64,000 nt of DNA from Holothuria scabra (Eukaryota > Echinodermata > Holothuroidea > Aspidochirotida > Holothuriidae): NCBI GenBank assembly GCA_037179385.1, contig CM074189.1, positions 24,985,648-25,049,647 of the forward strand, written 5' to 3'. Made by a program: the position numbers and the translations under genes. Every line of letters begins with the position of its first letter. The stretch's first letter is position 1. Below are positions 57,277-64,000 of the stretch, piece by piece. Under the pieces are notes generated by a model. That model ran no database searches and was not told the origin of the DNA. It worked only from the letters and a program-made list of their open reading frames with translations.

Positions 57277-60200
57277 GTTTGATTTCATGATGTTAATGTT
57301 TTTTTTTTTCAAAGTGATAGTAAACTGTGCATTTATTCTGCATTAAGCAACAATTGTCTAGGTATAGGAAAGGTTACTTTACAAAAATCCCCCTAATCCT
57401 CACCAGGATGCAATTGCAATCGGATAAGCAAAAAGATGTCCTCGTCCTCTGTGAAGGTTTTCTTCTTAAAGATGAGCATTGATTACGCCTTAATTTTTCA
57501 CAGAGATCAATGTTGTATTGTGTTATCGCATAGAAGGACATGGACCTTTGAGACTTAAGCTATACAAATAACATTAAGCGATAGGTTGGAAATACATGAT
57601 ATACTTCATTAAATCAGATTAGGTGGGGATTTGAAATACATGCTGTAGCTGTACCAAGGCATCATACTTGAATGGATAAAATGTTGATTAATCGTTGTAT
57701 GGGTATTTATTATGAACCTTTTTTGACTGTTTACTATAAATTTAACATAAAAAGTCAGAGATTATGGCAGGAAAGCTAACGTGTTCACCTCCATTTTGAA
57801 TGAGTTCATACTTAGAACTTTAGATATTTAGTGCCTGTTGCATTTCCATCCAACTTAGTGTTTATTTTCCACAGACTGAATATATGCTTGTGAAATTGGA
57901 TCACTCCTCAAAAAAAGCCTACATTAATCTGCAGAATGCAAAAACATTAGATATTCTTGAAAGATCAACAAAAGACTATCCAGGGTATGTATATAAGCAT
58001 TCTTTCCTAGAATGAAGTGACAGTTTATTTTAACTATGTAAAGATTTTTCTGTCCTCATTTGAAAGTAGTATATTGACGAAGTAATGTAAGAGAAATATG
58101 TCTGAGTGTTAAAGGTTGTTTTTAATGATCATATTTTAAGTCATGATTATCATCACATGATATATCTGTTCTGCATTATTGAAATCAACAAGAAATTTAT
58201 TTGTAAATTTCTTTCTTCAAAGTCTAATTATAACTTTATATCCCATTCATTGGCGAAATACAACTTATTGTGGAGGCAAAACAAAAAAAAAAAACGGCAC
58301 TCTACTAGGTTGTGGGTGATAGAGAGCGACCGCCCCCTACTTTCACAAAAAATGTGAAAAGAGATCATGAAAAACGGGAAAGAAAAAAGAGCACTCAACT
58401 CATGCTTTGCCTCCTGATCAAAACACTTTTACGCCGGCCCGGACGACGTTCACTTATTTACATGCGCGCATAGTATATAGAATAACGCTCGTATCCAACT
58501 AATATACCATTCATATATCTGCCCTTGTTGGTTTAGGCTGCAAAATGACGTCATAAGTAGTTTTCTCGATTTTATTTGATGTGACGAGGGTAAGCAACCT
58601 TTCAGCAACCCAAGCCCACAGGACATATTTTTAACAACTCCACTTTCACTTCTGTTGATATAGTTTTCAATTTTTTACATCTGACAGGGAAAAAATAGAT
58701 CAACCGATGATAAAAGACAATTCTAACGTAAATCAACATAGAACAGCAAGGTGATATTTTTACTCCATTAATTATCACCAGATAGAATATGTTATATTCA
58801 CAATAATTTCATGTCCTTCTGATATAGGCAGCAATAATTCTAACACATTCTGGGATTCTAAATAGAAACTTGGGAAAGCTTGAGAGTTAGGTCTTTTCTC
58901 TCTGGGCATTGCGGACGGGGTTGAGGAAAAATGACGAACTTGTCAAAAACTCAGAGATTAAAAAGGACTCTGGCTAAGTAAAAATTGAATTTTGAAACCT
59001 TAGCCTGCCAAGGTTCTTTAAGAGTATCTTGAAATCCCACTTACGGCAAAGTATTAACTTGTCATGAAGAAAATTGAAATGGATTGTAAGGTTGACTTAT
59101 TTTTGTACGAATAAATAATTTGAAACCACGGACTTCCTATACATGGACAAAGCATACCACACGGTACATTGTCGCTACCGTCCGTGTGAGAAAAAGCGCA
59201 ACAAGATGACCGCCTGCTGTGTTTTTGTGTGAAGTTTGGAATTGCTCAAGTCTCTCACCATATTTTGCAAGAAAGCTGATATATTTTTGAAATATGGCAA
59301 GGTAAGGTCAAATTCACTTCACTTATTGCAGGAATATGATATTTTCCCCCATTCAAGTTTAACTTTTGCTTGAAATATCACAGAGTCGTCGTCAAATCAG
59401 ACGATGTGTAGGTTCGTGGCGGTCATCTTGGGGCGCCGGTTTTGTCTCAGTCGATGGCAACCAGCTACGGATAGGACGTACACGTTAAATTGCTCTGTAC
59501 ATGTATACAAGTCCGTGTTTGAATCATTAATTAGTCAACTCAGGAAACGCGTGTCTTTATTCCCCCCTTTGTTTAGATCGTGTGGCGAAAAAGGCGTGAT
59601 TTGGAGTATGGAATGTTGCTCGTTTATGATTGAAAGTTGCCCTGGCGAACCGTTCAGTGGGAATTTCTCCGATTTTGACTTAGTTGAAGAGAACATGGCT
59701 CTTAGGTTCGTTAAACAGAAAACATTACTTTGCAACTACGTTTTAAATTTGACTATAGTGGTCAGATATTAATTGAGATAGCGAAATATTTTTTTCAAAA
59801 GAGAGCTATTTTACAACTCTGTGGTTACTAGTAGACGTTTTCGAACTGTATTAGACGGATAATACTTCCAAGGACCCACAATATGTTTTGTCTTCGTGTT
59901 ATGGCTTGTGTATAGGTAGTATTAAGCATGTTCAATAAAAATGCAACAGCCACATTGACCGATATTTTGAGATAAATATTTTAACTCTAATACCCATCTC
60001 AGATGTTCTAAAAACTCGAGTTGAACGAATTTAAGCATTAAGAAACTTGTCGATTGATACATTTTCAAATTCATTGAAAATTTAAGAAGAGCCTCGAGAG
60101 TATTTATTGTTATGGACCGCACATAAAACTGTCTATTTTGATAAGAACTTTGCTGCATAGTAATCTGCCATAGAGTATTGTGGAGATCTTTTGCTGGCAG

Positions 60201-63200
60201 CAGTTGTCATTCCGGGCAGGACACATATACAGATAAAGGCATTATGGTGGTCAAGTTCACAAAATGAAAGAAACGTTTGCCAGATAATTTTGTTTAATTT
60301 GTGTGATGTTTCTTTAATAGATTCTTTGTGTGATTAGCCACCTAGAGTAGATTTTAAGCATTTCCAAAAACCTTTAGGAATTTGGTGAATTGGTAGTAAT
60401 AAACAAAAGTGTCATTCAATATTGCTCATAATTCCAGTTCCGTAGGTCCTTACGGTATATGACGATCATTTAAATATGCTGTAACGAGAAAACCATTGAG
60501 CAGACAATAAATTTACCGAACGACAAACACACTCAGCACTTTTAAAGAATAATAATAAAGTTCATCATTTCAGTCTTAAAAGGGCAACAGCAGTTCCTCC
60601 AAACTTGTCTTGAAGCAACAGCTAAAAATATCACAATTTCCTACTTATTTCTTCTCAAAGTATCTTTTATAATGTTATAGGACTTCAATATTGCACATTC
60701 AAGGTAAACCAAGCAGTAACTTTTAGCAAATTTCACATTTGAGGACAAAAAATATTATCACATGACTCTCAAGAGCCAACCATAAAATAGTACAGTCTAC
60801 TACACTGCTTCAACTTGGGAGGACTGCTCTTCACCCTTAAAGAGAACATGAAAAAGTCCATGATTGTGTGTGGTTCCATAAAACATTCCTGTCATGAGAA
60901 TAAAAAAGTACATGAGATGACTTTAATTGACTTTGCACTCTAACCGATTTGGTCAAGATTTTTTACCACCTTCAGCTAACTATACATTTTACCAAAATTT
61001 GTGTAAAACTTGTCAACCAAAGATGATCTTAGAAGCAACGACAACCAACCGGTTACAGCGTCTTTTACTAAACAAATGATGGTCACGGGTTACCCAAGTA
61101 TCGTCGGAAACATAGGAACTAAGTCTTTATCAAATAGTTCATCGAATATTTTACAGTATGCTCTTTTCATTTGAACAAAATTGGTCCAATATCAAATCTC
61201 CTTATGTTTAGAACAAATTTGAAATTAATTTAGAAGTCATCATCTGAGAATAATTAGTCATATTCTTTCTGTTTGCAGTTAGGGGCGAATACTAGCAGCC
61301 TGTGATGTCGGCCACTGGTGGGGTCTATCAATTTCAGATCTTCTTAATCGAATTGCCTACATACATTTCTAAAACCTATATAAAGTGAATTGGGGCTATT
61401 TAAGGGTTAATTAAGTGTACAACTATTTATGGTACGAGAAAGTTTAATTAGCAAAGGAACTGAAAGTTCAAAGCGGATGGGCCCCAGTTATACCTTATTA
61501 GAATAAATGAGACAGTCACTTAATTGTTCGGATTCGAATAGCACCGTTTTTTTACCAAAGGGAAAATCTTCTTTCCAGAAGAGAATAAATAATATTTTTC
61601 CTTCAATATGAAACCTTCCATACCAAGACTTACATTTGACCACATCCCAAATAAAGAGTTGGTTAATGCATCTATTTATTATACCAACAAAGTCTGGATT
61701 CACATTCTTATTGAGAGTAATACTGGGTTATTTGAATGAATGATTAAACCCTGTGCAATAACGTAGCTTTGTTTTGGATACTATATATTAAGGAACTGTT
61801 ATAAGTTTTTATTAACTTTCTGGCAATCATCATTTGTGTGGTTTTTTATTAGGATATGTCAGTTTGACTTCACAAATGAAGGTTTAAAAATTGGTGTACA
61901 CAAGATTGGTGAAGTTGAAAACCGAAGAACTCTGATTTGTTTCCTTGATCGTGGTAAACTTGTTGACTATAGTTGGCTTACATTCAAATCGCCGCTGTTC
62001 TGTTGCATGAATCATCAGTATACAATGCACATGACATTTCGATCAAAAAGAGTTTTTTAAACTGATCCAACCTTAATGGTGAATGAAGATGAGGATTATC
62101 CAAAAGTCAGCCATGCAAAGTAGGTTGTCTGTAACAGTTACTTATACATTATTATAATAATATTTACACTGATATTGGGATAATTTCGTGACATTATCTG
62201 ACATCTGTAATTATCCCAAGAGTTTGTAAAGACGAGAAGCTTCTCCGTTCAAGCTTATTTGATTGTGGATTAAACCGTTTTGCAGTTTGAGTAAAACTAT
62301 AGCATGGGCGTCCGCAGGTATGGGCAAGGTTCCCCCCCCCCCCGGAAAACAAAAAAATTTGAAAAAAACGTATAAAAATCAAAGCAAAACCCCTAAAAAA
62401 AACGTGTTTTCCAAGTTTCTATGCGAAAAATAGGCTTTAGAAATGCCATTTTCCGCGATCTGGGAGGCATTTTGGACTGAAATTTTCGCATGCTTTGTGT
62501 CAATTCATGGTGACTTGGAGGTTTTGCCTCCCTCTAGAAATTTCCCCCCCCCCCCCGACTTTTTTTGCGGACGCCCTTGTACTATAGTACAAACTTTGAA
62601 ATAAACTTGTAGGGGTTTAAGGGCAAGTTGAATAACAGTGTCCAAATCCAGTCAGATCTTTAATACCTCAAGTATATATTTAGGCAAGAAGGAATATTTC
62701 GCGAATTTTCTTACCCTTACATGCTTACAAGCCGTTAAGCCTTTATAGGCCAAAGTATCCGAATCTTTAGGTGTTATGTGCCAGCACATTCAAATATTTG
62801 ATCTTTGTTGGTCGTAACATCTGAAAGTAAAGAGGGTGGTCATGAATAAAATTTAATCAGTAAATGTAGTCAAGAGGCACAATTACATGAGGCACTTCCG
62901 AACTTGCAAACGTACCGTAATGCAGGTTACATGTACTACGTGTTAACCCTGGAATTTCAGTTATGTAAAACGAATTATGCGGGTACTCATAAAATTTCAA
63001 GTTGCCACATTGTGCATTAATCATAAGAAATCTTAGATGAATGCGGAGCTTACTCCATCTTTTATTCTATACTTTCAGACGGAAGGAATTGTTGACGGTT
63101 ATGGACCAAGAAAGCGGGGAAACGTGCCTTACTTTATCATTATTTCCAACGTACGTGGAGAATTGTATAAGGCCTACCACTACGTTGCATGCAAATTTCT

Positions 63201-64000
63201 AACTGCTTGTTTCTTTATTCAGGTGGTAAATCACTTGGGAAAATTATTATTAGAATGCACATTGCGCTCTGCTGTAGAAGCCACTGAAAGCATTTTACCA
63301 ATTCTTGTGAACCGGCCTTCACACGAATCCGAGCAGCAGCTAACTCACTTGGCCGTGAGTGCATGGAGTGCATCATTCTTAAATCGTCTACACACTGAAC
63401 ACAGATTATCAAGAGGTGCATGAATTTGGATTAAAAAAGTCAGTCAAAACCGTTTAGTCAAGGAGGCTTAATATTTGTTAGAAACTAGAATTCAACTGAG
63501 TAAAATATAATTAAATGAAGGGTGTAAGGTCACAACAGGATTGAGTATGTTAGAGAGGTACTTATTGTAAGCATTTTGGTGAAATTTGCATTGAAATCAA
63601 ATGTGCAGTTCTAAAGATATGAGCAAATAAAGTTTTCACATCTTCAACAAAAAGTGAACTTAAGGCAAGCACACGTGACATCATATCCCCACATTAGTGC
63701 AAAGCCTTTTGTTTTTCTTTAAATTTTAGAGTTGATTTTCTCTTCAACAGTTCCATGAAATTAAGATGTGATTGCACAAGTGGCATGAAAATTTTACAAA
63801 CTTTGCATCTCCCACAGGGAGGTCCTGGGGCCCGTTCCACAAAGAGTTACGCACGATCTTAAGTATGATTTACTGTTGGCTTAAGTATGGGGAATCAAAC
63901 TTAAGATTGTGCGTAACTCTTTGTGGAACGGCCCCCTGTTCCTTCCAACTTCAAGGTCAACACAGCAGTCTTATAAAACAAAGGGGAACCAACAAAAGTT
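57136..64000 (+). CDS. GCLC: GCLC-like gene, copy C (5' part, four exons)
   Basis: This is the 5' part of a third glutamate-cysteine ligase-like gene; the rest lies right of the window. Exons are 57136-57276, 57875-57984, 59577-59705 and 63079-63150, with the same lengths and phases as copy B exons 2-4. The first exon is shorter, with no N-terminal extension. Residues include WDETKQYTDYIRRQGIKQFI, WGDETEYMLVKLDH, WSMECCSFMIESCPGEP and RRKELLTVMDQ. The glutamates matching human Glu50, 52, 96 and 103 are kept; the turn Ser-Cys-Pro-Gly is shared with copy B. In exon 3, 29 of 42 residues match copy B by hand count. No disruption is seen. The third intron is 3.4 kb and holds a possible alternative last exon at 61853-62060. 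Confidence 0.87.
57875..57984 (+). CDS. GCLC: GCLC-like copy C exon 2
   Basis: It encodes TEYMLVKLDHSSKKAYINL onwards, 110 bp, phase 0 in and phase 2 out. Acceptor TTTTCCACAG, donor GTATGT. Confidence 0.88.
59127..59517. repeat. Foldback MITE family 2, copy C intron 2
   Basis: 391-bp relative of the 9435 element; the sequence matches best when inverted. It starts CACGGACTTCCTATACATGG and ends in GTCCGTG, with ATTGCTCAAGTC shared inside. It ends 59 bp before copy C exon 3. Confidence 0.7.
59577..59705 (+). CDS. GCLC: GCLC-like copy C exon 3
   Basis: It encodes GEKGVIWSMECCSFMIESC then PGEPFSGNF. It is 129 bp, phase 2 at both ends. A 391-bp foldback element ends only 59 bp upstream of the exon, so the branch-point region lies almost against it. 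Confidence 0.88.
60568..60840 (-). repeat. Repeat family 4, copy C intron 3
   Basis: Inverted copy: CTTATTTCTTCTCAAAGTAT, AAGGTAAACCAAGCAGTAAC and a terminal GACTGC/CAGTCTAC segment. Confidence 0.55.
61284..61537 (-). repeat. MITE-like repeat family 1, copy C intron 3
   Basis: Inverted member; GGCCACTGGTGGGGTCTA near the left and GTTCGGATTCG at the right end. It lies about 300 bp before the possible alternative exon. Confidence 0.6.
61853..62060 (+). other. Possible alternative terminal exon in copy C intron 3
   Basis: A TTTTTTATTAG acceptor is followed by 68 open codons and TAA at 62058-62060. The entry phase (2) fits copy C exon 3 exactly and would give Arg-Ile-Cys-Gln-Phe-Asp at the junction. 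The sequence (KIGVHKIGEVENRRTLICFL, SWLTFKSPLFCCMNH) reads like protein, but I do not recognise a family. If used it would make a truncated ligase N-terminus with a new tail. It may instead be chance or an exon of another gene. Confidence 0.25.
62296..62588. repeat. MITE with ACTATAG-GGGCGTCCGCA ends, copy C intron 3
   Basis: 293 bp; ACTATAGCATGGGCGTCCGC faces GCGGACGCCCTTGTACTATA. Poly(C) runs lie just inside both ends (62332 and 62544), both on the same strand. Confidence 0.65.
63079..63150 (+). CDS. GCLC: GCLC-like copy C exon 4
   Basis: It encodes RRKELLTVMDQESGETCLTL and the start of SLFP. Copy B exon 4 reads RRKQILNCLDRALGYTCLTL. It is 72 bp with phase 2 at both ends, acceptor CTTTCAG, donor GTACGT. 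A longer open frame (63037-63423) overlaps it in another frame and is not the gene. Confidence 0.82.
63827..63936. repeat. Near-perfect hairpin element
   Basis: About 110 bp; CCGTTCCACAAAGAGTTACG and its reverse complement enclose a short loop, with arms of about 45 bp. It has no coding capacity and could fold as RNA if the copy C intron is transcribed through it. Confidence 0.7.

Overview
The window is animal nuclear DNA. It is AT-rich, carries spliced genes with GT-AG introns, and is dense in short inverted-repeat (MITE-like) elements, tRNA-derived SINE-like copies and poly(G/C) runs. This composition is what I would expect of a marine invertebrate; an echinoderm or hemichordate is possible, but the sequence alone does not fix the species.

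The only protein family I can assemble with confidence is the catalytic subunit of glutamate-cysteine ligase (GCLC, the first enzyme of glutathione synthesis). There are three head-to-tail copies on the + strand. Copy A (1-17293) lacks its 5' part, which lies left of the window; nine exons remain and encode 403 residues up to a stop. Copy B (29726-48317) is complete: 15 coding exons with matching phases encode 637 residues, the length of the vertebrate enzyme. Copy C (57136 to beyond the right edge) shows its first four coding exons. Equivalent exons have the same length and phase in every copy that has them, apart from a longer first exon in B. No copy shows a frameshift or premature stop, so they look like functional tandem duplicates. 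They are clearly diverged from each other and from the canonical enzyme at sites that are otherwise strongly conserved.

Layout: 1-17293 copy A, with introns up to 5.7 kb holding a nested repeat block, a 388-bp foldback element and a GC-AG intron. 17294-29725 is intergenic, with MITE-like elements including an inverted pair of TTAA-flanked elements near its two ends. 29726-48317 is copy B, with several repeats and a long (TA)n tract in its introns. 48318-57135 is intergenic, with repeats and one orphan exon-like segment. 57136-64000 is the 5' part of copy C; its third intron holds a phase-compatible possible alternative terminal exon. I see no rRNA, CRISPR, operon or bacterial features.
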